From Pseudomonas fildesensis (lineage in GTDB: Bacteria; Pseudomonadota; Gammaproteobacteria; Pseudomonadales; Pseudomonadaceae): DNA of 64,000 nucleotides. The translations under genes were made by a program, and so were the position numbers. Location of the stretch: assembly GCF_001050345.1 (NCBI RefSeq), contig NZ_LFMW01000007.1:496001-560000 (forward strand). Reading direction: 5' to 3'. Of the stretch, positions 1-9,431 are shown piece after piece (the first letter of the stretch is position 1; each line of letters starts with the position of its first letter). The notes beneath the pieces are model-generated. The model made no database searches and had not been told where the DNA came from. It saw only the letters and a program-made list of their open reading frames with translations.

Positions 1-1630
1 GGCGGGCTATATCGTGCAGGCCAACGAGGCGTTCAGCCGGGTGAGCGGGTATGCGGTAGCGGACGTACTCGACCAACTGCCGAACATGCTCACCGTCGAC
101 GAACAACAGGAAGCTCACCTGCGCTACGTGCTCAAGCAACTGCACCAGCACAGCACCTGGGAAGGCGAAGTGTGGCTCAAGCGGCGCAACGGCGAGCATT
201 ACCCGGCCTGGGTCGGCATTACTGCGGTGTTCGACGATGAAGGCGACCTGGCCAGCTACGTGTGTTTCTTCAGTGACATCAGCGAGCGCAAGGCCAGCGA
301 GCAGCGCATCCACCGCCTCGCTTACTACGACGCCCTGACCCACCTGCCCAACCGCACGCTGTTCCAGGACCGCCTGCACACTGCGCTGCAGTCGGCCGAG
401 CGGCAGAAGTCGTGGGTGGTGCTGATGTTCCTCGACCTCGACCGCTTCAAACCAATCAACGACTCCCTCGGCCACGCCGCCGGCGACCGTATGCTCAAGG
501 AAATGGCCACCCGCCTGCTCGGTTGCGTAGCTGAAGACGACACCGTGGCGCGCATGGGCGGTGATGAGTTCACCTTGCTCCTGCAACCGCGGGTCAGCCG
601 CGAGATGGCGCTGAACCGCGCGATTCACGTGGCCGAGCAGATTCTCGCCAGCCTGGTGAAACCCTTCGTACTGGAAGGCCGTGAGTTCTTCGTAACCGCC
701 AGTATCGGCATCGCCCTCAGCCCCCAGGACGGCAACGAGCTGAGCCAGCTGATGAAAAACGCCGACACCGCGATGTATCACGCTAAAGAACGCGGCAAAA
801 ACAACTTCCAGTTCTACCAGGCCGACATGAACGCCAGCGCCCTGGAACGCCTGGAGCTGGAAAGCGACCTGCGCCACGCCCTGGAGCAGGACGAATTCGT
901 GCTCTATTACCAACCGCAATTCAGCGGCGATGGCAAACGCCTGACCGGCGCCGAAGCACTGCTGCGCTGGCGTCATCCGCGCCGGGGGCTGGTGCCGCCG
1001 GGAGATTTCATCCCGGTGCTGGAAGAATTGGGGCTGGTGGTGGACGTGGGCGACTGGGTGATCAGCGAAGCCTGTCGCCAGCTCAAGACCTGGCACCAGA
1101 ACAAGGTGCGGGTGCCGAAGGTCTCGGTGAACATCTCTGCGCGGCAGTTCTCCGACGGCCAGCTGGGTACGCGCATCGCTAACATCCTCAAGGACACCGG
1201 CCTGCCGCCGGCGTGCCTGGAGCTGGAGCTGACCGAAAGTATCCTGATGCGCGAGGTCAACGAAGCCTTGCAGATACTCGCCAGCCTGAAGAACCTCGGC
1301 CTGAGCATCGCGGTGGACGACTTCGGCACCGGCTATTCCTCGCTCAATTACCTCAAGCAGTTCCCGATTGACGTACTGAAGATCGACCGCACTTTCGTCG
1401 ACGGCCTGCCGTCCGGCGAGCAGGACGCGCAAATCGCCCGCGCCATCATCGCAATGGCCCACAGCCTCAACCTGGCGGTGATCGCCGAGGGCGTGGAAAC
1501 CCATGAGCAGTTGGACTTCCTGCGCGAACATGGCTGCGATGAGGTGCAAGGGTATCTGTTCGGGCGGCCGATGCCGGCGAGCCGGTTCGAGGCGCAGTTC
1601 AGTAACGACGCCCTCTTCATGTTCGATTGA
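1..1630 (+). CDS. morA: MorA-type PAS-GGDEF-EAL c-di-GMP enzyme, 3' part only
   Basis: This is the C-terminal part of a membrane-associated sensor that makes and/or degrades cyclic di-GMP and controls motility and biofilm. The frame is already open at the window edge (from base 2), so the N-terminus is missing. The visible 540 or so residues run from the end of a PAS/PAC domain (about 1-90), through a GGDEF domain (intact GGDEF near residue 181), to an EAL domain (EALLRW near 313, [21 protein letters not shown]). The Arg of the RxxD inhibitory site five residues before GGDEF is replaced (AEDD), so product inhibition is doubtful. The EAL catalytic motifs look complete, so both activities are possible. 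The name rests on the neighbouring glyA-yjiA-ybdD-cstA-pilZ-radA order, which matches the PA4601 region, plus the domain order. Confidence 0.8.
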   Translation, partial: AGYIVQANEAFSRVSGYAVADVLDQLPNMLTVDEQQEAHLRYVLKQLHQHSTWEGEVWLKRRNGEHYPAWVGITAVFDDEGDLASYVCFFSDISERKASEQRIHRLAYYDALTHLPNRTLFQDRLHTALQSAERQKSWVVLMFLDLDRFKPINDSLGHAAGDRMLKEMATRLLGCVAEDDTVARMGGDEFTLLLQPRVSREMALNRAIHVAEQILASLVKPFVLEGREFFVTASIGIALSPQDGNELSQLMKNADTAMYHAKERGKNNFQFYQADMNASALERLELESDLRHALEQDEFVLYYQPQFSGDGKRLTGAEALLRWRHPRRGLVPPGDFIPVLEELGLVVDVGDWVISEACRQLKTWHQNKVRVPKVSVNISARQFSDGQLGTRIANILKDTGLPPACLELELTESILMREVNEALQILASLKNLGLSIAVDDFGTGYSSLNYLKQFPIDVLKIDRTFVDGLPSGEQDAQIARAIIAMAHSLNLAVIAEGVETHEQLDFLREHGCDEVQGYLFGRPMPASRFEAQFSNDALFMFD

Positions 1631-1635
1631 ATATT

Positions 1636-1750
1636 TGCGGTGAAGCCGCTGGCCTCATCGGGAGCAAGCCCCCTCCCACACTTGAATGTGTTCACAAATT
1701 AAAAATGTGGGAGGGGGCTTGCTCCCGATGGCGCCGGCATGTTCACCGCA
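1636..1750. repeat. REP doublet (gtgggagggggcttgctcccgat type) with outer inverted repeat
   Basis: Two inverted copies of the REP palindrome (1656-1680 and 1707-1730) sit inside a further 9-bp inverted repeat, TGCGGTGAA at 1636-1644 and TTCACCGCA at 1742-1750. It lies just after the morA stop codon. It may act as a transcript-stabilising or terminating structure, but there is no U-run. Confidence 0.85.
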
Positions 1751-1861
1751 GCTTCCTGGATGAACGCCACTTGTCCGCGACATGATGTCCTTTCATATGC
1801 CATCTAAAACCCATTGAGTTAGAATGCCCTCCTTTTCTGCCCCCGATCCTTGAGGACCGCC

Positions 1862-3115
1862 ATGTTCAGCCGTGATTTGACTATTGCCAAGTACGACGCC
1901 GATCTCTTCGCCGCCATGGAGCAAGAAGCCGTGCGCCAGGAAGAGCACATTGAGCTGATCGCTTCGGAAAACTACACCAGCCCTGCGGTGATGGAGGCTC
2001 AAGGTTCGGTTTTGACCAACAAGTACGCCGAAGGCTACCCAGGCAAGCGCTACTACGGTGGTTGCGAATACGTCGACGTGGTTGAGCAATTGGCCATCGA
2101 CCGTGCCAAGGAACTGTTCGGCGCCGATTACGCCAACGTCCAGCCACACGCCGGCTCCCAAGCCAACAGCGCCGTTTACCTGGCCCTGCTGCAAGGCGGC
2201 GACACCATCCTGGGCATGAGCCTGGCCCACGGCGGTCACCTGACCCACGGCGCCAGCGTTTCCTCCTCCGGCAAGCTGTACAACGCCGTTCAATACGGTA
2301 TCGATGCCAACGGCCTGATCGACTACGACGAAGTCGAGCGCCTGGCGGTCGAGCACAAGCCAAAAATGATCGTGGCCGGTTTCTCTGCCTACTCGCAGAT
2401 CCTGGATTTCCCACGTTTCCGCGAAATCGCCGACAAGGTTGGCGCTTACCTGTTCGTAGACATGGCCCACGTGGCCGGTCTGGTCGCCGCTGGCGTCTAC
2501 CCGAACCCGGTCCCCTTCGCTGACGTGGTCACCACCACTACCCACAAGACCCTGCGCGGTCCACGTGGCGGCCTGATCCTGGCTCGCGCCAACGCCGAGA
2601 TCGAGAAAAAGCTGAACTCCGCCGTATTCCCGGGCGCCCAAGGTGGCCCGCTGGAGCACGTGATCGCCGCCAAAGCGATCTGCTTCAAGGAAGCGCTGCA
2701 GCCTGAGTTCAAGACTTACCAGCAACAAGTGGTGAAAAACGCCAAGACCATGGCCGAAGTGTTTATCGCACGCGGCTTTGACGTGGTGTCCGGCGGTACT
2801 GAAAACCACCTGTTCCTGCTGTCGCTGATCAAGCAGGACATTTCCGGTAAAGATGCTGACGCTGCCCTGGGCAAAGCCTTCATCACCGTGAACAAGAACT
2901 CCGTACCGAACGACCCACGTTCGCCGTTCGTCACCTCCGGCCTGCGCTTCGGCACACCGGCTGTGACCACTCGTGGCTTTAAAGAAGCAGAGTGCAAGGA
3001 ACTGGCCGGCTGGATCTGCGACATCCTGGCAGACCTGAATAACGAAGCCGTGATCGACGCGGTCCGTGAGAAGGTCAAGGCCATCTGCAAAAAGCTGCCG
3101 GTTTACGGCGCTTGA
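1862..3115 (+). CDS. glyA: Serine hydroxymethyltransferase
   Basis: This PLP enzyme interconverts serine and glycine with tetrahydrofolate and supplies one-carbon units in the cytoplasm. The 417-residue product has the usual family length. The PLP-lysine motif [13 protein letters not shown] is present near residue 230, and the N-terminal [10 protein letters not shown] and YPGKRYYGG motifs are intact. The ATG at 1862 is preferred over the TTG at 1850 because TGAGGA at 1851-1856 is a good ribosome-binding site for it. It is monocistronic here, followed by a strong intrinsic terminator. Pseudomonas genomes usually carry more than one glyA copy; this is the one next to morA. Confidence 0.98.
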   Translation: MFSRDLTIAKYDADLFAAMEQEAVRQEEHIELIASENYTSPAVMEAQGSVLTNKYAEGYPGKRYYGGCEYVDVVEQLAIDRAKELFGADYANVQPHAGSQANSAVYLALLQGGDTILGMSLAHGGHLTHGASVSSSGKLYNAVQYGIDANGLIDYDEVERLAVEHKPKMIVAGFSAYSQILDFPRFREIADKVGAYLFVDMAHVAGLVAAGVYPNPVPFADVVTTTTHKTLRGPRGGLILARANAEIEKKLNSAVFPGAQGGPLEHVIAAKAICFKEALQPEFKTYQQQVVKNAKTMAEVFIARGFDVVSGGTENHLFLLSLIKQDISGKDADAALGKAFITVNKNSVPNDPRSPFVTSGLRFGTPAVTTRGFKEAECKELAGWICDILADLNNEAVIDAVREKVKAICKKLPVYGA

Positions 3116-3134
3116 TTGCAGTTGCTTGACTAAG

Positions 3135-3162
3135 AAGCCCGGCTCTTGAGCCGGGCTTTTTT
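3135..3162 (+). terminator. Rho-independent terminator of glyA
   Basis: A 10-bp perfect stem (AAGCCCGGCT / AGCCGGGCTT) with loop CTTG is followed by a T-run, 20 bases after the glyA stop codon. Confidence 0.95.
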
Positions 3163-3191
3163 ATGCCTGTTCCAATTTGAACAGTCAAACC

Positions 3192-3280
3192 TGTGGGAGG
3201 GGGCTTGCTCCCGATAGCGGTGGTTCAGCCAGCCGATGTGTGTCTGATGTACCGCTATCGGGAGCAAGCCCCCTCCCACA
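3192..3280. repeat. REP doublet
   Basis: Inverted pair of tgtgggagggggcttgctcccgat-type palindromes about 40 bp apart, in the convergent glyA/yjiA spacer. Confidence 0.85.
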
Positions 3281-3289
3281 TTTTCCAAT

Positions 3290-3390
3290 CGTTCCCACGC
3301 GCAGCAAAGGAATGCAGCCCAGGACGCTCCGCGTCCCAACGCGTGACGCAGAGCGTCACAAGAGGCATTCCCACGCAGAGCGTGGGAACG
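3290..3390. repeat. Palindromic repeat of the gttcccacgc...gcgtgggaac type
   Basis: An inverted repeat starting CGTTCCCACGC and ending GCGTGGGAACG, with internal short palindromes (gacgctccgcgtc, gtgacgcagagcgtcac). The same element occurs at 59,013-59,125 and three times in the 48-kb array, so it is a dispersed family distinct from the gggggcttgc REP. Confidence 0.85.
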
Positions 3391-3405
3391 ATCACGTATT
3401 TCAGG

Positions 3406-4365
3406 TCAAGGCCGGTAGACCCGCGCAAAGCCTTCGCGAATCTTGTCTTCCGGCAACTCATCGGCAATAAACACAATCACGCTCTCGCGCGCCTCGCCCT
3501 CGGCCCATTCGGTGTCCCAATCGAACCCGTAGAGCTTCAGCACGCCCTGGAACACCATGCGCCGGTCTTCCCCGGCAATGTTCAGCACGCCCTTGTAACG
3601 CAGCAACTGCTTGCCGTGGTCTTCCAACAGTTCGTTCATGAACTCGCTGAGGCGGTCGATATCCAGCGGCTGGTCGGTGCGCAGCACCAGGCTGGAGATG
3701 CGGTCGATGGACGGCGCAGCACTCACCGGCCGCAGGCTCATGCCGGCATTGAGGTTGAAGCCACGCACATCGAGCAATTGCGCCAGGTCGATGTTGCCGT
3801 GGTCGACCACACGAATCGGCGCGCGGCGGTTGATGCGGGTCAGACGCTGGCTGAGAGCGTCGAAGGTCGCGTCGTCCACCAGGTCGCGTTTGCTCACCAG
3901 CAAGCGGTCGGCAAAACCGATCTGCGCCTGGGCGATGGTCTGGGTCAGGTGATGTTCGGCGTGGGCCGCGTCCACCAGGGTGATGATGCCGTCGAGGATA
4001 TAGCGCTCGCGCAGCTCTTCATCGATGAAAAAGGTCTGGGCCACGGGCGCCGGGTCGGCCAGGCCGGTGCACTCGATCACCAGGCGGTCGAAGGCGATCT
4101 CGCCGCTGTCCAGGCGTTCGAGCAGCAGGTACAGGGCTTTGGTCAGGTCGGTGTGGATGGTGCAGCACACGCAGCCGTTGGACAGGGTCATGACTTGCAC
4201 CGGATCGGTGCCCAACAATTGGGTGTCGATACCGGCGTCACTGAATTCGTTTTCGATCACGGCGATTTTCAAGCCGTGTTCGGCCTTGAGCAGGTGGCGC
4301 AGCAAGGTGGTCTTGCCGGCGCCGAGGAAGCCGCTGAGGATCGTGACGGGGATGGGAGAGGACAA
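3406..4365 (-). CDS. yjiA: CobW/YjiA-family P-loop GTPase, probable metal chaperone
   Basis: This is a G3E-family GTPase of the COG0523 group, whose members deliver or insert metal ions, often zinc. The 319-residue protein starts with the Walker A motif GFLGAGKTTLL and has the family's metal-binding GCVCC motif near residue 65, followed by ECTGLADP and a SKRD nucleotide-specificity motif. Its C-terminal CobW domain fills the second half. The start is a TTG at 4365 with AGGAGA just upstream. A longer reading frame exists only because a REP element upstream happens to be open. It lies downstream of cstA-ybdD on the same strand, the arrangement seen with btsT-yjiX-yjiA in enterics, but a REP doublet separates it from ybdD. 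Confidence 0.88.
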   Translation of the reverse strand: MSSPIPVTILSGFLGAGKTTLLRHLLKAEHGLKIAVIENEFSDAGIDTQLLGTDPVQVMTLSNGCVCCTIHTDLTKALYLLLERLDSGEIAFDRLVIECTGLADPAPVAQTFFIDEELRERYILDGIITLVDAAHAEHHLTQTIAQAQIGFADRLLVSKRDLVDDATFDALSQRLTRINRRAPIRVVDHGNIDLAQLLDVRGFNLNAGMSLRPVSAAPSIDRISSLVLRTDQPLDIDRLSEFMNELLEDHGKQLLRYKGVLNIAGEDRRMVFQGVLKLYGFDWDTEWAEGEARESVIVFIADELPEDKIREGFARVYRP

Positions 4366-4402
4366 AACTATTCTCCTGATAACTGAAGGAATACAAAACA
4401 AA

Positions 4403-4488
4403 TGTGGGAGGGGGCTTGCTCCCGATAACGGTGTGTCAGCGACATACAAGTGCCTGACACAGCTATCGGGGGCAAGCCCCCTCCCACA
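4403..4488. repeat. REP doublet
   Basis: Inverted pair of gggggcttgctcccgat-type palindromes between ybdD and yjiA. It could act as a processing or partial-termination point inside the cstA-ybdD-yjiA unit. Confidence 0.85.
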
Positions 4489-4517
4489 GTAGATCACCGC
4501 CAGCCCAAACTAACGGG

Positions 4518-4715
4518 TCAGCAGCACTTGGGCCCACCCTTGCCGCCGTAACGGGCTTCCTGGCGTTCCCGGAAGAACGCCTTGTAGTCCATCATCGGTT
4601 TGTCCGGGTGTTTGGTTTGCATATGCTCGACGTAAGTGTCGTAGTCGGGCATGCCGACCATCAGGCGCGCGGCCTGACCGAGGTATTTACCGAGGCGACT
4701 GATGTCATTGAACAT
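4518..4715 (-). CDS. ybdD: YbdD/YjiX family small protein (DUF466)
   Basis: A 65-residue soluble protein of the YbdD/YjiX family. In enterics these small proteins are encoded directly after CstA/BtsT-type carriers and are needed for pyruvate uptake, so a helper role for the upstream carrier is the likely job here. Visible family features are the [12 protein letters not shown] stretch, [17 protein letters not shown], and a C-terminal Gly/Lys-rich tail ending in two cysteines. It starts 15 bases after the cstA stop codon, consistent with co-transcription. Confidence 0.9.
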   Translation of the reverse strand: MFNDISRLGKYLGQAARLMVGMPDYDTYVEHMQTKHPDKPMMDYKAFFRERQEARYGGKGGPKCC

Positions 4716-4730
4716 GCTTGCAATCCTCGA

Positions 4731-6797
4731 TTACGCGTCCGGTACGGCCTGGAACGGGGCTTCTTTATCCGTACGCTCTTTGGTGCCCCAGGCGGCGATG
4801 CCAACCTTGAGCGCATAGAACAGGATGCTGAACACCACGAACAGGAACAGCGCCGTCAGCGTTGCATTGGTGTAGGCGTTCCAGATCACGTGCTGCATTT
4901 GGTCGATGCTCTTGGCCGGAGCCAGGATCTGGCCGTTAGTCAGCGCATCGCTGTACTTCTTGGCCAGCGACAGGAAGCCGATCGCCGGGTTGGCGTCGAA
5001 CAGTTTGATGAAGCCCGCCGTAGTGGTGCAGATCAGCAGCCATACCGCCGGCAGCATGGTCACCCAGATGTAGCGCTGGCGTTTCATTTTGATCAGCACA
5101 ACGGTTGCGAGCATCAGCGCGATACCGGCCAGCATCTGGTTGGAGATGCCGAACAGCGGCCACAAGGTGTTGATGCCGCCCAGTGGGTCGATTACGCCCT
5201 GGTACAGCAGGTAACCCCACATGGCCACGCAACCAGCAGTCGCAATCAGGTTGGCGGTCCACGACTCGGTGCGTTTCAGCGCCGGCACGAACGAGCCCAG
5301 CAGGTCTTGCAGCATGAAGCGACCGGCACGGGTACCGGCGTCGACGGCGGTCAGGATGAACAGGGCTTCGAACAGGATTGCAAAGTGGTACCAGAACGCC
5401 ATGGTGTTTTCACCCGGCAGGACACTGTGCAGGATCTGCGCGATACCCACCGCCAACGTCGGCGCACCACCGGCACGCGCCAGGATGGTGGTTTCACCGA
5501 TGTCGTGGGCAACTGCTGACAGCGCCTCAGGCGTAATCGCAAAGCCCCAACTGCTGACAGTTTGAGCGACGGTGACCACGTCGGAACCGACAATTGCCGC
5601 CGGGCTGTTCATGGCGAAGTACACGCCAGGCTCGATCACCGAAGCGGCAACCATTGCCATGATGGCCACAAACGACTCCATCAGCATGCCGCCGTAACCG
5701 ATATAACGGGCATGGCCTTCATTGGCCAACAGCTTGGGCGTGGTGCCCGAAGAGATCAGCGCGTGGAAACCCGAGACCGCGCCACAGGCGATGGTGATGA
5801 ACAGGAACGGGAACAAGCCGCCCTTCCATACCGGGCCGGTGCCATCGATGAACTGGGTCAACGCCGGCATTTTCAGGTCGGGCATGGTCACCAGGATGCC
5901 GATCGCCAGGGCGATGATGGTGCCGATTTTCAGGAAGGTGGAGAGGTAGTCACGCGGCGCCAGGATCAGCCACACCGGCAGTACCGCAGCGACGAAACCG
6001 TAGCCGATCAGCATCCAGGTGATCTGGATTCCGGTGAAGGTGAAGGCCTTGGCCCAGACCGGGTCAGCGGCAATTTGCCCGCCCAGCCAGATCGAACCCA
6101 GCAGCAACAGCACGCCGATGATCGAGATTTCACCGATGCGGCCCGGGCGGATGTAGCGCATGTAGATGCCCATGAACATCGCGATCGGGATGGTCGCCAT
6201 CACGGTGAAGATGCCCCATGGGCTCTCGGCCAGGGCCTTGACCACGATCAGCGCCAGCACCGCGAGGATGATGATCATGATCAGGAAGCAGCCGAACAGC
6301 GCGATGGTCCCGGGGATGCGGCCCATTTCTTCGCGGACCATGTCCCCAAGGGAGCGGCCGTTGCGACGGGTGGACAGGAACAGGATCATAAAGTCCTGCA
6401 CCGCACCTGCCAGCACCACGCCGGCAATCAGCCAGAGCGTGCCCGGCAGGTAGCCCATTTGCGCCGCCAATACGGGGCCGACCAGCGGGCCTGCACCGGC
6501 AATCGCCGCAAAGTGGTGACCGAAAAGGATGTGTTTGTTGGTCGGCACATAGTCCAGACCGTCGTTATTGACCACTGCGGGGGTGGCCCGTCGTGGATCG
6601 AGCTGCATCACATTGTTTGCGATGAACAGACTGTAGTAACGGTAAGCAACCAGATAAATGGCCACTGCTGCGACCACAATCCACAAGGCGTTGATCGCCT
6701 CGCCGCGGCGCAAGGCCACTACGCCCAGGGCGCACGCTCCTACGATTGCCAGCAGCAGCCAGGGTAAGTGGCGTAGCAGGCTATTATTATTTTTCAT
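4731..6797 (-). CDS. cstA: CstA-family carbon-starvation carrier (pyruvate/peptide transporter)
   Basis: An inner-membrane carrier of the CstA family, whose members import pyruvate and have also been linked to peptide uptake during carbon limitation. The 688-residue product has the expected length and many hydrophobic segments. Typical CstA stretches are visible: FGHHFAAIAGAGPLVGP near residue 75, FLSTRRNGRSLGDMVREEMG, and GENTMAFWYHFAILFEALFILTAVDAGTR. The ATG at 6797 fits the family's N-terminus; it is preceded by only a weak TGGA ribosome-binding site. It is the first gene of the cstA-ybdD unit and is divergent from the PilZ gene. Confidence 0.93.
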   Translation of the reverse strand: MKNNNSLLRHLPWLLLAIVGACALGVVALRRGEAINALWIVVAAVAIYLVAYRYYSLFIANNVMQLDPRRATPAVVNNDGLDYVPTNKHILFGHHFAAIAGAGPLVGPVLAAQMGYLPGTLWLIAGVVLAGAVQDFMILFLSTRRNGRSLGDMVREEMGRIPGTIALFGCFLIMIIILAVLALIVVKALAESPWGIFTVMATIPIAMFMGIYMRYIRPGRIGEISIIGVLLLLGSIWLGGQIAADPVWAKAFTFTGIQITWMLIGYGFVAAVLPVWLILAPRDYLSTFLKIGTIIALAIGILVTMPDLKMPALTQFIDGTGPVWKGGLFPFLFITIACGAVSGFHALISSGTTPKLLANEGHARYIGYGGMLMESFVAIMAMVAASVIEPGVYFAMNSPAAIVGSDVVTVAQTVSSWGFAITPEALSAVAHDIGETTILARAGGAPTLAVGIAQILHSVLPGENTMAFWYHFAILFEALFILTAVDAGTRAGRFMLQDLLGSFVPALKRTESWTANLIATAGCVAMWGYLLYQGVIDPLGGINTLWPLFGISNQMLAGIALMLATVVLIKMKRQRYIWVTMLPAVWLLICTTTAGFIKLFDANPAIGFLSLAKKYSDALTNGQILAPAKSIDQMQHVIWNAYTNATLTALFLFVVFSILFYALKVGIAAWGTKERTDKEAPFQAVPDA

Positions 6798-6950
6798 GTT
6801 TATATTCCAGCCAGGGTGGACAGAAAGGACAGCCATCCGGAGTTTAGCGCTACTGGCCTTAAAGGCCACCCCCCTACGTTGGTCTAGAGCCTTGCAAGGA
6901 CAAAAAAAGCAGAAATAAACGCACCGTGATGGCTCAGGGCTACAATTCGT

Positions 6951-6959
6951 TTATCCACA
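6951..6959. promoter_or_regulatory. Isolated DnaA-box match TTATCCACA
   Basis: A perfect TTATCCACA lies 13 bases before the mapZ start codon. One match may be chance. Confidence 0.25.
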
Positions 6960-6971
6960 GAGGGTTTCACC

Positions 6972-7340
6972 ATGACCGAGCAGCCTAGCGATCGACGCCG
7001 TTTCCGGCGAATTGCCTTCGATGCCAAGACCGAACTGAAGCAAGACGGCCATGTGTGGCCAGTGCAATTGGTCGATTTGTCGCTCAAGGGGCTATTGGTG
7101 CAACGCCCTGAGGGGTGGCCCGGCCATCGCTACGAATCGTTCGATGTGGACATTCATCTGGACGCCCAGACCGACGTGAAGATGCAAGCACGCCTGACCC
7201 ACGACGAGAATGGGCAGTTGGGGTTTGTGTGCGAGCACATCGACCTGGACTCGATCAGCCATTTGCGGCGGCTGATCGAGTTTAACCTGGGTGACGAAGT
7301 CGAACTGCACCGAGAGCTGGCGGCGCTAATGGAGATCTAA
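6972..7340 (+). CDS. mapZ: PilZ-domain c-di-GMP receptor, MapZ-like
   Basis: A 122-residue single-domain PilZ protein. The c-di-GMP contacts of the family are present: an N-terminal arginine cluster (RRRFRR, residues 7-12) giving RxxxR, and DLSLKG near residue 35 matching D/NxSxxG. The position between cstA and radA matches PA4608, which is known as MapZ and binds the chemotaxis methyltransferase CheR1 to alter flagellar motor switching. The same role is inferred here. It sits 5 kb from the MorA enzyme, so a c-di-GMP enzyme and a receptor are encoded close together. Confidence 0.85.
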   Translation: MTEQPSDRRRFRRIAFDAKTELKQDGHVWPVQLVDLSLKGLLVQRPEGWPGHRYESFDVDIHLDAQTDVKMQARLTHDENGQLGFVCEHIDLDSISHLRRLIEFNLGDEVELHRELAALMEI

Positions 7341-7373
7341 AAACCAACCCAAATCAAAATGTGGTGTGGCTGG

Positions 7374-8741
7374 CTATTCGAATAACGCATCCAGCGCCTG
7401 CTCCAGGCGCGTCACCCCGACCACCTGCAAACCCGGCGGCATTTCCTTCGGGGCATTGCCCTTGGGCACAATCGCGCGCTTGAAGCCGTGCTTGGCGGCT
7501 TCTTTTAAACGCTCCTGGCCGCTGGGCACCGGGCGCACTTCGCCAGACAGGCCGACTTCGCCAAACACCAGCAGGTCGTGTGGCAGCGGCCGGTTGCGCA
7601 GGCTGGACATCACCGCCGCCATCAAGGCCAGGTCGGACGCGGTTTCCAGCACCTTGACCCCGCCCACCACGTTGAGGAACACGTCCTGGTCGTGGGTGGG
7701 AATACCGCCGTGGCGGTGCAACACCGCCAACAACATCGCCAGGCGGTTCTGATCCAGGCCGAGGGTCACACGGCGCGGGTTGGCCAGATGGCTGTCATCC
7801 ACCAGTGCCTGGACTTCCACCAGCATCGGCCGGGTGCCTTCCCACGTCGCCATCACTACGCTGCCTGGAACCTCTTCCTGGGCACGCGTCAGAAAAATCG
7901 CCGAAGGGTTAGAGACTTCTTTCAGCCCCCGGTCAGTCATGGCGAACACGCCCAGCTCATTCACCGCGCCAAAGCGGTTCTTCACCGCCCGCAGCAAGCG
8001 CAAGCGCCCATCGGACTCGCCTTCGAAATACAGCACGGTGTCGACCATGTGCTCCAGCACCCGCGGCCCGGCCAGCGCGCCTTCTTTGGTCACGTGGCCG
8101 ACCAGGAAGATCGCCGTGCCGCTCTGCTTGGCATATCGCACCAGCAGCGCTGCACTTTCGCGTACCTGGGACACGCCGCCCGGCGCCGATTGCAGCTGCT
8201 CGGTGAAAATCGTCTGGATCGAGTCGATCACCATGACCTTGGGCTTTTCGATCCGGGCGGTGGCGATGATGCTTTCGATGCAGGTTTCGGTCATCACCCG
8301 CAGCTGGTCCTGGGGCAGGCCGAGTCGGCGTGCGCGCATGGCCACTTGTTGCTGGGATTCTTCGCCGGTGACGTACAGCGCCGGCATGCGGCTGGCGATG
8401 CTGCACAGGGTTTGCAGCAGGATCGTCGACTTGCCGATGCCGGGGTCGCCGCCGATCAGCACCACCGAGCCGTCCACCAGGCCGCCGCCCAGTACGCGGT
8501 CGAGTTCACCGGAGGCGGTGGAGAAACGCGGGATCTCTTCGACGCTGACTTCGGCCAGGGTCTTGATCTGCGCCTGTTGCCCGGTCCAGCCGGCGCGGCC
8601 GCTGGGGGCTGCCGCACCGCCGCTTTCGATCATGGTTTCAGTGAGAGTGTTCCACGCACCGCACTCGGTGCATTGGCCGGCCCACTTGGGAAAGGTCGCG
8701 CCGCACTCCGTGCAGCCGTACATGCGCTTGGCCTTTGCCAT
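7374..8741 (-). CDS. radA: DNA repair protein RadA
   Basis: A RecA-like branch-migration ATPase acting in recombinational repair. The 455-residue protein has an N-terminal C4 zinc finger (CTEC at residues 10-13 and CTEC at 27-30), the Walker A motif GGDPGIGKST near residue 100, the RadA-specific KNRFG motif, and a C-terminal Lon-protease-like domain. A strong ribosome-binding site, GGAGGTT, precedes the ATG at 8741. It is convergent with mapZ. Confidence 0.98.
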   Translation of the reverse strand: MAKAKRMYGCTECGATFPKWAGQCTECGAWNTLTETMIESGGAAAPSGRAGWTGQQAQIKTLAEVSVEEIPRFSTASGELDRVLGGGLVDGSVVLIGGDPGIGKSTILLQTLCSIASRMPALYVTGEESQQQVAMRARRLGLPQDQLRVMTETCIESIIATARIEKPKVMVIDSIQTIFTEQLQSAPGGVSQVRESAALLVRYAKQSGTAIFLVGHVTKEGALAGPRVLEHMVDTVLYFEGESDGRLRLLRAVKNRFGAVNELGVFAMTDRGLKEVSNPSAIFLTRAQEEVPGSVVMATWEGTRPMLVEVQALVDDSHLANPRRVTLGLDQNRLAMLLAVLHRHGGIPTHDQDVFLNVVGGVKVLETASDLALMAAVMSSLRNRPLPHDLLVFGEVGLSGEVRPVPSGQERLKEAAKHGFKRAIVPKGNAPKEMPPGLQVVGVTRLEQALDALFE

Positions 8742-8776
8742 TTGAGAACCTCCAACCGAAAAACCGCGATGATAGC

Positions 8777-9325
8777 TCAGCGCGGCGCCGGGGTCCGGAT
8801 TTCACCGCTGGCCAATCGTGAAGCACTGTTGCCGATCGGGTCTTGCGCGTTGAGGTCGGCGCCCTTGGCTTTGAGCTCGTCGAGCAACTCGATGCGCTTG
8901 AACAGCCCGGCGTACATGGCCGCGGTCTGCCCTGCACCGTTGCGCTGGTCGGGGTTGCAGTCGGTGGCCAGCAGGCGCTGGGCGATTTTCAACTCACCCT
9001 TGAAGATCGCGCCCATCAGCGCGGTGTTGCCGCGTTTGTCCTGCGCACAGGCGTCGGCACCGGCGGCCAGCAACCGTTCCACATAGGCGTTTTCGCCGTG
9101 ATAGGCGGCGAGGATCAGCGCGGTGTAGCCCTTGTCGTCCTGGGTATTGAGGCTGTAGCCGGAGTCAATGAAGGTGTTGAGCATGTCGAGGTCGCCACGG
9201 CGGGCGGCGTCGAAATAGTAATCCTGCAGCTGCGCCTTGAGCGCGACCGGGTCATTTGCGGGAGGTGTCTCGGCAAACACGTTTAACGACCAGCAGGCCA
9301 GAATAGCCACTATGAAATTACGCAT
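8777..9325 (-). CDS. ankB: Secreted ankyrin-repeat protein AnkB
   Basis: A 182-residue protein with an N-terminal signal peptide (cleavage likely after FAE, residue 18) followed by about four ankyrin repeats, for example GYTALILAAYHGENAYVERLLAAGAD and GNTALMGAIFKGELKIAQRLLA. In P. aeruginosa the ankB product is periplasmic or inner-membrane-anchored and is needed for full KatB catalase activity. The same katB-ankB order on the minus strand here, 106 bases apart, supports the same assignment. A palindromic repeat lies between the two genes, so coupling may be incomplete. Confidence 0.88.
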   Translation of the reverse strand: MRNFIVAILACWSLNVFAETPPANDPVALKAQLQDYYFDAARRGDLDMLNTFIDSGYSLNTQDDKGYTALILAAYHGENAYVERLLAAGADACAQDKRGNTALMGAIFKGELKIAQRLLATDCNPDQRNGAGQTAAMYAGLFKRIELLDELKAKGADLNAQDPIGNSASRLASGEIRTPAPR

Positions 9326-9353
9326 GATTCAGGTCCTCTGCGGTATCCCCCGT

Positions 9354-9417
9354 GTAGAAGCCGGCTTGCCGGCGATGACGCCCGCGAACGCCATCGCCAG
9401 CAAGCCGGCGCCTACAG
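9354..9417. repeat. Palindromic repeat of the gccggcttgccggcgatg type
   Basis: An inverted pair (tgtagaagccggcttgccgg ... ccagcaagccggcgcctaca) in the katB-ankB spacer. Partial relatives occur at 46,646-46,674 and 61,708-61,730. Confidence 0.8.
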
Positions 9418-9431
9418 GGAGAGCGTGAGCA

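Noticed and set aside
1793..2809. A 338-codon open frame on the strand opposite glyA
   Set aside because: It is the high-GC shadow of glyA: no ribosome-binding site, no recognisable protein pattern, and full overlap with a certain gene.
3177..3300. Extended N-terminus of small frames reading CGRGLAPDSG near several REP doublets, including the 44-codon extension of yjiA
   Set aside because: The peptide CGRGLAPD is the translation of the REP palindrome itself and recurs at many loci.
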